A DNA stretch of 34,182 nt from Haplomitrium mnioides (Eukaryota; Marchantiophyta; Haplomitriopsida; Calobryales), in the NCBI GenBank assembly GCA_049999725.1, contig JBNGIS010038074.1, positions 1 through 34,182 on the forward strand, given 5' to 3'. Numbering within the stretch: the first letter of the stretch is position 1; every line of letters begins with the position of its first letter. Below, piece after piece: positions 21,608 to 30,965 of this stretch. Made by a program: the position numbers and the translations under genes. Under the pieces are notes generated by a model, which was given only the letters and a program-made list of their open reading frames with translations, was not told where the DNA came from and did no database searches.

Positions 21608-23121
21608 CTACAAAGAAATGAATGTGATGTGAAAGGAAGAACTTTCCAAAAGCTTCTCGAAGCTTGAATAAAATGAGACCATCTTGGACTCTTCAGTGTG
21701 AAGAGGGTACTCCTCTCTTGCCTCCTTTCGCATGCTGCAATACACCTCAGAACAAAAACTTTTCACCATTACTACCAAAACTTTGTGTCTCTCCACCTTT
21801 CGAGACATCTCGTCCATTGAAAGCTCTCCAGCTTCCACCAGCTTCAAAACTAAAATCTTCAGCTCATCAAGAAGACCTGAAGGGACCTCCAAGGCATCCA
21901 CTTCATGTCCTTTATTCTCAATGACCCCTTGGCCTTAGGCTTATGGCATGTAATTGTATTTTTCTCCCACATTGAAAATATGCTCTGTTGTAAATCCTAG
22001 AGCTCACCACTTTGGAACGCCAGTTGGAACCAATTGTCTTGAGAAGTGACTATCTTCTCAAGAGTCAACTTGGGTTTGATCTCCATGGTCTCCAGAACTA
22101 GCTCTCTTTTTAACTTTTGGGATGAAACCATCCCACTCTCCAAAAATCTCTGATGCCAATACTCGACCTTTTGAATAAAGGTCATTTCCAGCCTGTACCT
22201 TTGGTCGTAATTGTCATCAGTAGCAAAAATGCAAGCCTCTATTGGTGTGAGACCCACGTAGACATAACAATTGTAGAGCGATAGAGCAAGGTTCTTTGCT
22301 CCATATTTCGTGATTAGTAGTTGCGTTGCTATAATACTCTAATTTCCTCCCGTAATCTCATAACGATACTTGTCATGGTTCCTAATATTGAACTCTGACT
22401 TTTCCTACAACCCACACTTCGGGTCAACCACCACTATAAAATAACAGTGCACATACTTGTTGATGAGCATTCTTTGTGCCAAAAGCTCAACAAAATCCTC
22501 ATTCAATCTTCAAATCTGGAATAGACCCCAATTGTCCATTCCAAGCTTAGGTAGATTCAAAATTTCCAGCCTTATTAATACTATTTCTCCACGAACTTTG
22601 CAATGCTGGATTGCAGACTCCCTTATCTTATTCTCGTCTTCTTCAAACACTATCTGAAGATCCACCTGTTCCCTTTCTTGAAAAGTACGCAACCCCTTGT
22701 GAGATTGGACTTTTAATCGAGATGTAGGAGCTTGAACTAGCTTCGCCTCCACCTCCGAGTCTTGCCTTGAGTTGCTTGGTGATGAAGACGAGGGGGCAAA
22801 AGAAGTAGACTTTGCTTCTTATTCCAAGGGGGCTGGCTGCTCCTCAATAATGGGTGCTGGTGCAGGCTTTTTCTTTTTTGCAGTCGGTTTCTTCTTCTTC
22901 AGAGCCTCAACTGGCTCAAGCTCTTTTCTTTTCTTTTATGAAGAGGTTCCTGTTGCGTGAACTGAGAATGTTGTTGCGCTTAGATGTAGCACCAGTATTT
23001 GAATATTGGCGCCCTGCTTGGGCCTTAGAATCTTGATTTGAATGGCAAATTTGATGAAATCCCGCTCGACGTGCTTTGCATCTTTGTAGCCGTCCACGAA
23101 ATCGGCTAGAAATTGAGAGAA
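21608..23121 (-). pseudogene. Methyltransferase pseudogene, exon 2
   Basis: The acceptor TTTGTCCTTATTTTCAG ends at 23122. From 23121 one frame runs to about 21920 with several stops (22936, 22819, 22510 and others). It reads FSQFLADFVDGYKDAKHVER, FIKFAIQIKILRPKQGANIQ, a Lys/Pro-rich linker, SRLKVQSHKGLRTFQEREQV, FEEDENKIRESAIQHCK, and TPIEACIFATDDNYDQRYRL..TFIQKVEYWHQRFLESGMV. After a frameshift near 21910 it continues VDALEVPSGLLDELKILVLK..MSRKVERHKVLVVM. The separate open frames at 23175, 22752 and 22257 share the same phase, which shows they were one exon. Function unknown; the basic linker suggests a nuclear protein. Confidence 0.6.
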
Positions 23122-23174
23122 CTGAAAATAAGGACAAAAAAAATTAGCCATAAGTAAAAGTATAAGACTCGACA

Positions 23175-23608
23175 TTTACATCGCGCATAGACTTTAATAA
23201 CATACCAAGCATGCAGTGAACAATGGAGTCTACACGCGTATGGAAGATGAGAGTCCGTGCTTGCATGGACAAAGGGAGTTCATGTGAGCATGGAGACCCA
23301 GGGTCCATGTGCGTATGGACTCCCAAGTCCAGGCGTGCATAGATCCCAAGTCTAGGCATGCATAGACTTTGATCTCCAAGCGCTCTTGGATGTGGGAGTC
23401 CATGCGCGCATGGACCCTAGGTCTCCATGCTCGCATAGACTCCCTTTGTCTATGCGTGCATGGACAAAGATCTCCATGCGCGCATGGACTTGAGAGTTCC
23501 TATGCGTAGGGACCAGGTCTCTATGCTTGTAGAGATTCCCATTGTCCAAACGCGCTTGGACATGGGAGTCCAAGCCCGTCTGGACTCCAAAGTCGATGCG
23601 CGCATGGA
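23175..23608. repeat. 24-25-bp tandem near-palindrome array in methyltransferase intron 1, left part
   Basis: Same unit family as 21127-21560, with GTCC/GTTC starts at 23253, 23278, 23303 and 23327 and perfect cores such as GTCCATGCGCGCATGGAC near 23398-23415. The array is cut at 23608 by the chromovirus and its other side resumes at 29708. Confidence 0.9.
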
Positions 23609-24127
23609 TGTAACACTACACACATACATCACACACCAAAATTAGCACAAGCACAACATATACAAGAGTAGCACATAAAGAACTTCAAAAACCAACAAGG
23701 TAAGAGATGCCTAACAAGGCCCTCTCCCTTCTTTATATACTAAGTAAAAAGCACTTTGCTTACATAGGTGGCAAAACCCCATTGGTTCCTTTTCTATCCT
23801 CCTCTAATTAGACCACCCTTTACTTTTATTCTCCTTCTGCCACGTGTTCTTATCTTTAGAATCTTCAATTTCTCTTTAGTTCTTATTTTGCCACGTGTCC
23901 TTATCTTAGAACCTTCTATTTGCTTTAATCCTCTGCTTGCCACGTGTCTTCATCCTCTTCTAAAGTGGCCTTTCTTTCACTTTAATCCGTTGACTTTCTC
24001 TCCTCTTGCCACGTATCACTCTCTCTATAGTAGCACTTGCTTTTTGATACTCTAACTTAGTAGTGGTTTTCTAGATATAGTTGTCATTATTTTTAGTTGT
24101 TGCTCACTAAAGTTAGTGACTGTTACA
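23609..24127 (-). repeat. Chromovirus 3' LTR (519 bp)
   Basis: Matches 29189-29707 end to end. It contains TATATAAAG (minus strand, about 23731-23739) as probable TATA box and three intact CACGTG G-box cores upstream of it at 23841, 23892 and 23941, plus a degenerate one at 24010. Confidence 0.95.
23841..24015 (-). promoter_or_regulatory. Repeated G-box (CCACGTGTC) cluster in the LTR U3
   Basis: GCCACGTGT(C/T)CTTATCTTAGAA-like blocks repeat about every 50 bp (cores at 23841, 23892 and 23941; CACGTA at 24010). G-boxes with ACGT cores are bound by plant bZIP and bHLH factors; role here is inferred. In the 5' LTR only the core at 29421 is intact; the equivalents at about 29472 and 29521 read CACATG. 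Confidence 0.7.
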
Positions 24128-24141
24128 ATCCTCCCTCTTTT
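24128..24141 (-). promoter_or_regulatory. Chromovirus polypurine tract
   Basis: AAAAAGAGGGAGGAT abuts the 3' LTR in element orientation. Confidence 0.85.
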
Positions 24142-24345
24142 TAAGAAGCAACGTCCTCGTTGTAAGTAAGAGAGTTCTCAAAAGAGTGAACAAACACAGA
24201 TGCATTAGCCAAATTCTCCAAGGGCTCCTACGTAGCTTCATAAAGTGGGTAGCCTTTCCAACGAACCAAATATTCCAGAATCTCATGTTGGCCACAACGC
24301 TGTGTACGTTTCTTCAAGAGTTGTTCCATCTCAAACTCCTCATGA
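24135..24345 (-). pseudogene. Chromovirus chromodomain
   Basis: Reads EFEMEQLLKKRTQRCGQHEI then LEYLVRWKGYPLYEAT*EPLENL, the chromodomain consensus (YLVKWKG....TWEP..NL). The Trp codon is TAG at 24228-24230. Chromodomains of these integrases direct insertion toward marked chromatin. It sits in the frame after the integrase tail and just before the polypurine tract. Confidence 0.88.
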
Positions 24346-24357
24346 CCATCAATAAGT

Positions 24358-25565
24358 TCAAGCAGTAGAGAGGGTTCTTTTGGTACTTAGAAAAGAGGAA
24401 GAATGAGGAACAAAAGCCCGCAATAAAGAGATATGAAAGACTGGATGAATCTTCATATAAGAGGGTAATACAAATTGATATGCCACTTCACCAATATGAG
24501 CAGAGATAGAAAAAGGGTCAATAAAGCGAGCACTAAGCTTACGAGAATGAAGCAAAGGAAGATTGGAAGTAAATAACCAGACTTGGTCACCTATAGCAAA
24601 AGTCACCTCCCGTCGATGAGCATCAGCATATTGCTTTTGACGATTACGAGCCACTTCCAGGTTTGCATTGGCTTGTCGAATGCCGTAGTGTAGACGATAA
24701 AGAAAATAATCAACAACTGGATTCTTGGAGGTGGGCAGTGAGGCCGAGTAAAGACTAGAGATCATGGTTGGATGCTCACCATACATCAGAAAGAAAGGTG
24801 TGGCTTTTATAGAACTGTTGATAGAGTTATTGTAAGAAAACTCGACAAGGGGTAGTAGCCAATCCCATTCTGTTTGTTCTTCCAAAGTAAATGCTCGCAA
24901 CATATCTTCAATTGTATGATTGGCCTGTTCAGTTTGACCATCAGATTCAGGGTGGTAGGCAATAGACATAGCTAATTTGGTTTTAATAGACCAAATATGG
25001 TGCGCCAAAACATGCTAGTGAATTGAGTCTTGCAATCAGAAATAATGACTTTAGATAGACTATAATGAGAGTACACTGCTTTTAAATAAATGCGAGCTAA
25101 CTCACAGGTTGTTACTAACTTAGTCATTAGACGAATATTGATCATTTTATTGAGTTTGCCCTCAAAAACAACAATAGCGTCATAACCTATAGAAGTACGT
25201 GGTAACTCACATACAATGTCCATACTCATATGCTCCCATCATTGATTGGGGATGGGAAGTGGTTGTAATAAGCCTCCACGCTTAAGATTGGTAGTTTTGT
25301 TCTGCTGACAAGCCACACAACTCCGAACATATGCCTCCACATCTTGGTGCATCTTAGGTCAATAATAAACATCTTGAAGATTTTCCAGTGTCTTCTTGAT
25401 TCCAACATGCCCACCAATAGCAAAATCATGTGCTTCATGCAAAACTTCAGAGCAAAACATGATATTATTAGGAATCCATACCTTATTTTGGAAGAAAATC
25501 AAATTTCTTACCATTTTTACCAACTTTTTTTTGTTGTGCAGCAATTAACTCTTCATCTTCCTTGA
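24358..25565 (-). pseudogene. Chromovirus integrase with GPY/F module
   Basis: The zinc-binding part (LHEAHDF..GGHVGIKKTL, frame change, then CVACQQNKT) lies at about 25290-25450. The core follows as MSMDIVCELPRTSIGYDAIV, KVIISDCKTQFTSMFW and YHPESDGQTEQANHTIEDML, giving Asp, Asp and Glu at the DDE positions. The tail reads KLSARFIDPFSISAHIGEVA then IHPVFHISLLRAF, the GPY/F-type module with Asp for Gly. Frame breaks lie near 25230 and 25000. The 24358-25008 section is the longest clean frame in the window (216 residues). Confidence 0.9.
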
Positions 25566-25599
25566 TTGCAGCTAATATTTTTAGCCACCACATAGGATG

Positions 25600-26340
25600 T
25601 ATTGCAACTTCTATCAAGATGTTGAGTTAAGGCATGCGGGTCAAAGCATTTGCAATTTGTTGTTTTCCTTCCACATACACCATCTTCATATGAAAACGTT
25701 GTCGTCTCTCCGCTTATCAAATTTTCCTTTTGGAAAGCTCTTTTTGTGTTTCGAGATAGAGTAGAGGTTTATGATCAACCTCAACAATAAACTCCTTGTC
25801 TTTGAGATAATGCTTCCAATGCTTGGTGGATAACACGATCGTTAGCTCCTCCCACTCCGTGGTATGATAATTTTACTCTGTATTGCTTAACATTCTAGAG
25901 AAGAAAGCAATAGAATGCCAGCTATCCTCTTATTCTTGTTGCAAAACCCTGCCTATAGCTTTTCCCGATGCATTAACTGAAAGTTTTATTGGTCATTTAG
26001 AGTCAAATCATTTGAGAATAGGAGCATGAAGAAGTGATTTCTTCAATGCTTGGAATGCCAATTCTTTTGCACGTCCCTATGTCCATGTATGATTTTTCTT
26101 GAGCAAATTGGTCAAGGGTTCTCCTATTTGTGCAAAACCTTTCACAAATTGACGATAAAACCTAGTTAGCCCCAAAAATCCTCACAGTTGTGTTTGATCA
26201 CTAGGAGTTTCCCATTTTTGAATGACCTCCACTTTCTCATCCATGACCTGAATTCCTGCTCCACACACCCCATGACTCAAGTAATCAACCTCTCTTTTGC
26301 TAATTTCACATTTTGACATCTTAACATATAGTTTGTGGTC
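25600..26340 (-). pseudogene. Chromovirus RT thumb and RNase H
   Basis: With stops, the minus strand reads [79 protein letters not shown] and EELTIVLSTKHWKHYLKDKE followed by VDHKPL. These are the standard RT connection and RNase H blocks. The first RNase H acidic residue, usually D.S..G.G, appears as N.S..A.G. Confidence 0.8.
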
Positions 26341-27177
26341 CCGAAGTGCCTTCAATACCGTACGAAGGTGTTGTTGATATTTATGAAGATTTTTGCTGTA
26401 AGTAAGAATGTCCTCTAAGAAAACAATAACAAACTTATCTAGAAAACATCAAAAAGTATAATTCATTAAGCCCATAAAGGTTGCAGGAGCATTAGTTAAT
26501 CCAAATGGCATAACGAGATATTCAAAATGCCCATATCAACTTTGAAATGTTGTCTTCTGCACGTCACCCTCTACAATTTGGATTTGGTTATATCCACTTC
26601 TCAAATCCAACTTAGTAAAGTAGTTTTCTCCTTGAAGTTGGTCAAATAAATTGTCCATTCTTAGTAATGGATATTTATTTTTCACTGTTTATTGGTTGAG
26701 GGCCCGATAGTCAATACACATCCTCATACTCTCGTCTTTCTTTTTTATGAATAACATTGGTGCACCATAAGGAGAGATGTTTGGCTGAATAAATCCTTTC
26801 TCCAATAGGTTAGTGATTTGAGTTTTGCATTCTTCCAATTCATGAGGAGGCAAACAATATGGTGCCTTACATGGTGGAGTGCTTCCTGGAACAACCTCAA
26901 TCTTATGATCAATAGATCACTTAGGCAGCAAACCAGGAAGTAAATCGTTGGGAGAAACATCATGAAATTCTTTCAAAACCCGTTGAAGTTCATGTAGGAC
27001 TTTATACTTGGAGTCTTCCGTGTTACTTTCAACCTCACGTATGAGTCCCAAAATACCACATCTTGTCTCTTTATTGACTTTTCTCCAATCACATATAGAG
27101 CTAGCTTCCTTGAATAAGGTCGTACACGATCTCCTCAAATCTTCCATTGAGGTGTTATGAGGGTCTTCTTTCGCCAA
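26341..27177 (-). pseudogene. Chromovirus reverse transcriptase
   Basis: After an N-terminal stretch (27177-26917: FHDVSPNDLLPGLLPK) come [73 protein letters not shown] and FEYLVMPFGLTNAPATFM. The catalytic box is VFLEDIL at 26410-26421, where the usual (Y/F)(L/V)DD has Glu for the first Asp. Stops follow LNQ (TAA) and FQS (TGA). Apart from these the domain is easily recognised. Confidence 0.88.
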
Positions 27178-27266
27178 TCCACTTGCGGGTTATGTCTTCT
27201 CAACCATTCCATTCCCAGAATGGCATCATATCTTGCCAATATTGTGATCTTCCATTTGAGCACTTC

Positions 27267-27551
27267 TTAATAGTTGCCAATATCTAAAGATATACTTTGA
27301 GACAATCTTCCAATTGGCTCGCTTTGTCCGTTTGTCATTTCAACTACCTCGTGCTCTTCTTTCTCAAGGGGTAACTTCAACTTTAGTGCTATTGCTCGTG
27401 ATAAATAATTTTCTTCTACTCTGGAATCCACCAAAACCCTTATTGGAGATCCTTCCATCCACCTATTCACCATAATTAGTCCTCTATTTTTTTGTTTTTC
27501 TACCTGACATATTCGATTTTGTCGAATTTTTCCCTTGCCTTTCTTCTTCAT
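27267..27551 (-). pseudogene. Chromovirus aspartic protease
   Basis: Reads GSPIRVLVDSRVEENYLSRA then LKLKLPLEKEEHEVVEMTNG. This is the retropepsin active-site region, normally (V/L)(D)(S/T)GA(T/E)..F(I/L)S. Here DSG is DSR (GGA to AGA), which would remove the catalytic-loop glycine. Confidence 0.85.
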
Positions 27552-27673
27552 ACCAGCAAAATCACGAGGTTTTTTTATTGGTGCCCATCGTTTCCCTCAC
27601 ATTTGTGGTCTCCTTCATTGTTGATATTGTGAAGAGGTCATCGAAACACTCGCCCTTGATTGCGTCGTAGCGC

Positions 27674-27721
27674 TCTGCAATTTGGTGCAATGTATCCTAT
27701 CCGTCCACAATTGTAGAATGT
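27674..27721 (-). pseudogene. Chromovirus gag zinc knuckle, two ligands lost
   Basis: Reads FYNCGRIGYIAPNCR. The CCHC knuckle C-X2-C-X4-H-X4-C aligns with Phe at the first Cys and Tyr at the His. Confidence 0.72.
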
Positions 27722-27810
27722 TCTAGTTTCTTGACTCTCCTCTATCCTCTTATTCGTAGTATTTTGTGGCCCTTTTTGTTGGTGATTTGGGTGATTGAAG
27801 TCTCTCCTAC

Positions 27811-28489
27811 TCATGTTCCCAACTCCATAAGTGTGGGGCTATAATTCCCTCCTCTTTGCACAATCCTTAATGTTCCTTCAATTCTATGCGGAAACGATAT
27901 GGCTTCACTAACATCTTTTGGGTTGCACATCATGACTTCCTCTCGAATCTTTCTCTTTAATCCTTGTAGAAATTTGTCAAGGGTTTCGGCTGAACTCATA
28001 TCCTCAATTTGAACTTGTAGGCTCCGAAACTCTTCAATATATCTTGCAACACTTCTTTGTTGCTCTTGGTTCTTGGAGTTAAAATAGAGTCTACAGCTTT
28101 GAAGTTTTGTAGTAAACCTTCTTTTAGAGTACTCCACAAGAGTTGTTCTCCTTGTGCATTCTTTTGTCGCTCCAATCCTTGTAGCCAAATCGATGTATGT
28201 TCAATTAAAAATGACCTTGCAAATAATCCTTTCTCCAATCCAAAGCATGCAAATAGTATGACATATGAACCTCCATTCGATAAACCCACCTTTTTACAAC
28301 ACCAACCATGCGACTTCCTCCATAAGGCTCTACTTTACTCGACTTGCTCATCTTTTGTAGCAATGTTTCTTGACTTCCTTCTCCATTCTCTTGTTGTAGT
28401 TGCATTTTCACCATCTCTCCCATCAACATGTTTGTTTGCTGTTGACTTGCTATGAGAGCTGCTTCAAGCTCCTCCAACTTTGCCATCAT
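27811..28489 (-). pseudogene. Chromovirus gag
   Basis: Starts MMAKLEELEAALIASQQQTN with a short coiled-coil-like stretch and KSSKVEPYGGSRMVGVVKRW. After a frame change come LIEHTSIWLQGLERQKNAQG and then LQSCRLYFNSKNQEQQRSVA, RYIEEFRSLQVQIEDMSSAE, FLQGLKRKIREEVM and VSEAISFPHRIEGTL. These are the blocks of the Retrotrans_gag capsid domain. Confidence 0.85.
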
Positions 28490-29172
28490 CCAAGCTCCTC
28501 CTTCCAGATTGCTAGAGTTTGCTTTTATGGTTTTTTTGTCACAACTTAGCTACGAGCAACTAATATAAAACAAATATATACACATTCCAATTATATAGAA
28601 TAGGTAAAATAAAAGGTTTAGTTGAGGCCAACATTGAGTTACAAAACCTCTCTCCAAACTTATGAACAAGAAAATCTCGTTGTGTTTGTTTGGGCGTTAC
28701 TCGAATAAAAATATGACACTTGGAGTTGAACTTGTCTAGAGGAGCTTGGTTCAAATCCATTTTCTATCTACCACAAAACATAAATAAAACTCTCCCACGT
28801 AACACCATAATTTACTACAGGTAAGATAACAGACTCTCTTGATTCCAATACAAAAACCATAAAATCATCTCCAAAATTATACACTGAAAATTGAGCAAAG
28901 AAATGTTTGTTAATGTTAAACACACAAATATTAAAGGGATTCAATAGAGGAATTATAGGAGGTACAAATGCTCCTCTATCCATTAGCTATCATAGCATCA
29001 AGTCAAACTTCTTATCTTCATTTATAAAGAACGGGATATCCGCTATCATTTATTCATGAAAACTTAAAAGTTCAACTCTTTTGGAGTTCATGCAAAGTGG
29101 AGATTCCACTACTCCAAGAGGTTTTTAGTGCTTCTCCAAAGAGAGGTAATCCACACTTCTTTAGAGAAGACC
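28490..29172 (-). other. Chromovirus untranslated leader
   Basis: About 680 bp between the primer site and gag. It has two short open frames on the minus strand (28560-28760 and 28768-28983) that resemble no family; I regard them as chance. Confidence 0.6.
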
Positions 29173-29188
29173 AAGCTCTTATACCATT
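29173..29188 (-). promoter_or_regulatory. Chromovirus primer binding site (Met-tRNA type)
   Basis: In element orientation, two bases after the 5' LTR, TGGTATAAGAGCTTGG matches the initiator-Met complement TGGTATCAGAGC with one mismatch in the first twelve bases. Confidence 0.85.
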
Positions 29189-29707
29189 TGTAACACTACA
29201 CACATACACCACACACCAAAATTAGCACAAGCACAACACATACAAGAGTAGCGTATAAAGAACTTCAAGAACCCACAAGGTAAGAGATGCCCAATAAGGC
29301 CCTCTTCCTTCTTTATATACTAAGTGAAAAGCACTTTGCTTACATAGGTGGCGAAACCCCATTGGTCCCTTTTCTATCGTCCTCTAATTGGACCACCCTT
29401 TACTTTTATTCTCCTTCTACCACGTGTTCTTATCTTTAAAACCTTCAGTTTCTCTTTAGTTCTTCTTTTGCCACATGCCTTTATCTTAGAACCTTCTATT
29501 TGCTTTAATCCACCACTTGCCACATGTCTTTATCCTCTTCTAAAGTGGCCTTTCTTTCACTTTAATTTATTGACTTTCTCTCCTCTTGTCATGTGTCACT
29601 CTCTCTATAATAGCACTCACTTTTTGATACTCTAACTTAGTAATAGCTTTCTAGATATAGTTGTTGTTATTTTTAATTGGTGCTTACTAAAGTTAGTGAT
29701 TGTTACA
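29189..29707 (-). repeat. Chromovirus 5' LTR (519 bp)
   Basis: Direct repeat of 23609-24127 of equal length. TATA box TATATAAAG lies at about 29311-29319. One G-box core remains intact (29421). Confidence 0.95.
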
Positions 29708-29745
29708 ATGGAGATCAAAGTCCATGCTCGCATGGACTCCCTGCA
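29708..29745. repeat. 24-bp palindrome array, right remainder after the chromovirus
   Basis: ATGGA (target duplication) is followed by GATCAAAGTCCATGCTCGCATGGACTCC, i.e. the rest of the interrupted unit and one more palindrome. Confidence 0.85.
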
Positions 29746-29797
29746 AGTTTCAACTTAGTAAAAAGAGAAACAAAAGAAAAAGGATTTTAGAATTCAC

Positions 29798-30158
29798 CTT
29801 GCTATCTTCCTCTGAGGACTGAAGATGTCCAGCAAAAATGTCTCTCTCTTTGTACTCGGAAAAAAAATCAAATCGCTTGCGATTCGCACAATATAGGGTA
29901 ATTGAGTCTTGGGCCTGCACAAGCAGCCCGATGTTGGCTTTCTTTTCCTCTCTGATCATAGTAATTTGGACCACTACCCAAATTGAATTTTTCACCTTCA
30001 CCGGTAAAAAGGTAAAGATGTTGATCGAGATCTTTCAAAAAACAATAATTTACTAGCTATTTCCACTCCAGTCTTGCAGGCTCTAGAGCTTTGATAACAT
30101 CCAAATACTTATATGGCTTCGATTGAGGAGGGCAAAAAACAATTCCTTGAGATGCCAT
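29798..30158 (-). pseudogene. Methyltransferase pseudogene, exon 1
   Basis: Reads MASQGIVFCPPQSKPYKYLD, then a stop and a one-base frameshift (near 30020-30060), then KVKNSIWVVVQITMIREEKK, NIGLLVQAQDSITLYCANRK and FDFFSEYKERDIFAGHLQSS to EEDSK. The last codon AAG (29800-29798) is followed by GTGAAT, a good donor in phase 0, which matches the phase-0 start of exon 2. I do not recognise this domain; it looks like a compact alpha/beta segment. Confidence 0.6.
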
Positions 30159-30622
30159 TCTCAAGATAATAAAAAAGAGTCTATTTGGAGTAAAAAAAAT
30201 GTAATGAACAAAAGTTGAGAAATCACTAAAGGCTGGAAATGGCAAAAAACTAAGTAAATACAAAAACATCAATAACCAAAAAACGAAAACCAAAAACTAA
30301 ACTTGCGATAATGGAAAAAAACTTTCCACCGGCGCTTCTTTTATAGCTAAATTTCAAAAAATGCCTTTTCCCACCAAAAATTGATTCGCGGAGCTCTTGA
30401 TACGTAGGCTTGCCTAGTGCAAAAAAGAAGAAGTAAGTATATAAAGCATTGCTCATTTTTGTCTTTTTAATTTCTTTTTTTCATTTTCTTCACAAAAAGT
30501 TTCTAATTTTGTTATTTTGCAAAAAGAACGACAAAAACACATCTTTTCAGAGTGTTGTAAGAGGTTCATAATATTTTTCAAAAGAGTTTCTTGGAGTAAC
30601 TGATTTTTAGAAAGCCTTTTCA
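30159..30622. promoter_or_regulatory. Divergent spacer with two outward-facing TATA boxes
   Basis: On the minus strand CTATAAAAG lies at 30338-30346, about 180 nt before the ATG at 30158. On the plus strand TATATAAAG lies at 30438-30446, about 177 nt before the ATG at 30623. The two boxes are about 100 bp apart and back to back. This is the layout of a bidirectional promoter for the methyltransferase pseudogene and the transposase-like pseudogene. Confidence 0.6.
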
Positions 30623-30829
30623 ATGGCTGGAGATTTGAAAGGCAAGAAGAGGTTAGAATTTCAAGATTCATCTTCATAGAAGAGTGTTACTTTTGACAAG
30701 CGGTTTGAGATGAGTTCAAATGCCAATTTTTGAAAGTTAAGCGAAGGAGAACAAAAGCGTCAAGTGTGATGGTGAGTATATTAGGGGAAAAGATGATTTC
30801 TATTGAATCAGAGAGCTCCGCTCAGAAAG

Positions 30830-30965
30830 ATAGAGAAGGTGAACTCCATGCACACATAGGATCAAGGACTCATTCCTATACGCGCATAAGGTCAACAAGT
30901 GAATCCAATGCACGCATAGGATTAACAACTTAACAACTTGCATGCAAAGGATCAAAGAGGGAACT
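30830..30965. repeat. Degenerate palindromic units in intron 1 of copy 2
   Basis: TCCATGCACACATAGGATCA, TCCTATACGCGCATAAGGTC and TCCAATGCACGCATAGGATT repeat at about 32-37-bp steps. The half-sites match those of the 24-bp arrays in the methyltransferase introns. Confidence 0.65.

Larger units (their letters stand above)
23604..29712 (-). mobile_element. Ty3/gypsy chromovirus, complete with LTRs and 5-bp target duplication
   Basis: Two 519-bp LTRs (23609-24127 and 29189-29707) with TGTAACA...TGTTACA ends bound a minus-strand element. Identical ATGGA pentamers at 23604-23608 and 29708-29712 are the target-site duplication. Order inside is gag, protease, reverse transcriptase, RNase H, integrase, chromodomain, the chromovirus order. 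The LTRs differ at roughly one base in ten by eye, mostly transitions, so the insertion is not recent. Protease, reverse transcriptase and chromodomain all carry disabling changes. It is inserted into a palindrome array in the first intron of the methyltransferase pseudogene. Confidence 0.95.
19786..30158 (-). pseudogene. Four-exon pseudogene with C-terminal amino DNA methyltransferase domain
   Basis: The gene starts at ATG 30158 in a plant-like context (GAGAATGGC) and ends at TAA 19786. I infer four exons: 30158-29798, 23121-~21608, 21060-20504 and 20402-19786. Acceptors are pyrimidine-rich CAG or AAG, and donors are GTGAAT and GTAAGT. The N-terminal exon matches no family I know. Exon 2 holds a Lys/Pro-rich segment (EALKKKKPTAKKKKPAPAP) that could be a nuclear localisation signal. 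Exons 3-4 carry methyltransferase motifs IV (DISYGY), X (QKP) and I (LDLCSRSST), then II (VVEYD). This order is that of beta-type N4-cytosine/N6-adenine DNA methyltransferases. Many stops and frameshifts, plus a 6.1-kb chromovirus in intron 1, show it is not functional. Whether it was a host gene or transposon cargo is open. Confidence 0.68.

Noticed and set aside
21127-23608. Possible CRISPR array (regular palindromic repeats)
   Set aside because: Units are contiguous with no unique spacers, and the context is a plant-like genome with introns and retroelements.
23230-23645. Overlapping repetitive open frames on both strands
   Set aside because: Same explanation: by-product of the 24-25-bp palindrome array.
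23768-24055. Plus-strand open frame, repeated at 29348-29635
   Set aside because: It lies on the antisense strand of the two LTRs, and its duplication is explained by the LTR pair.
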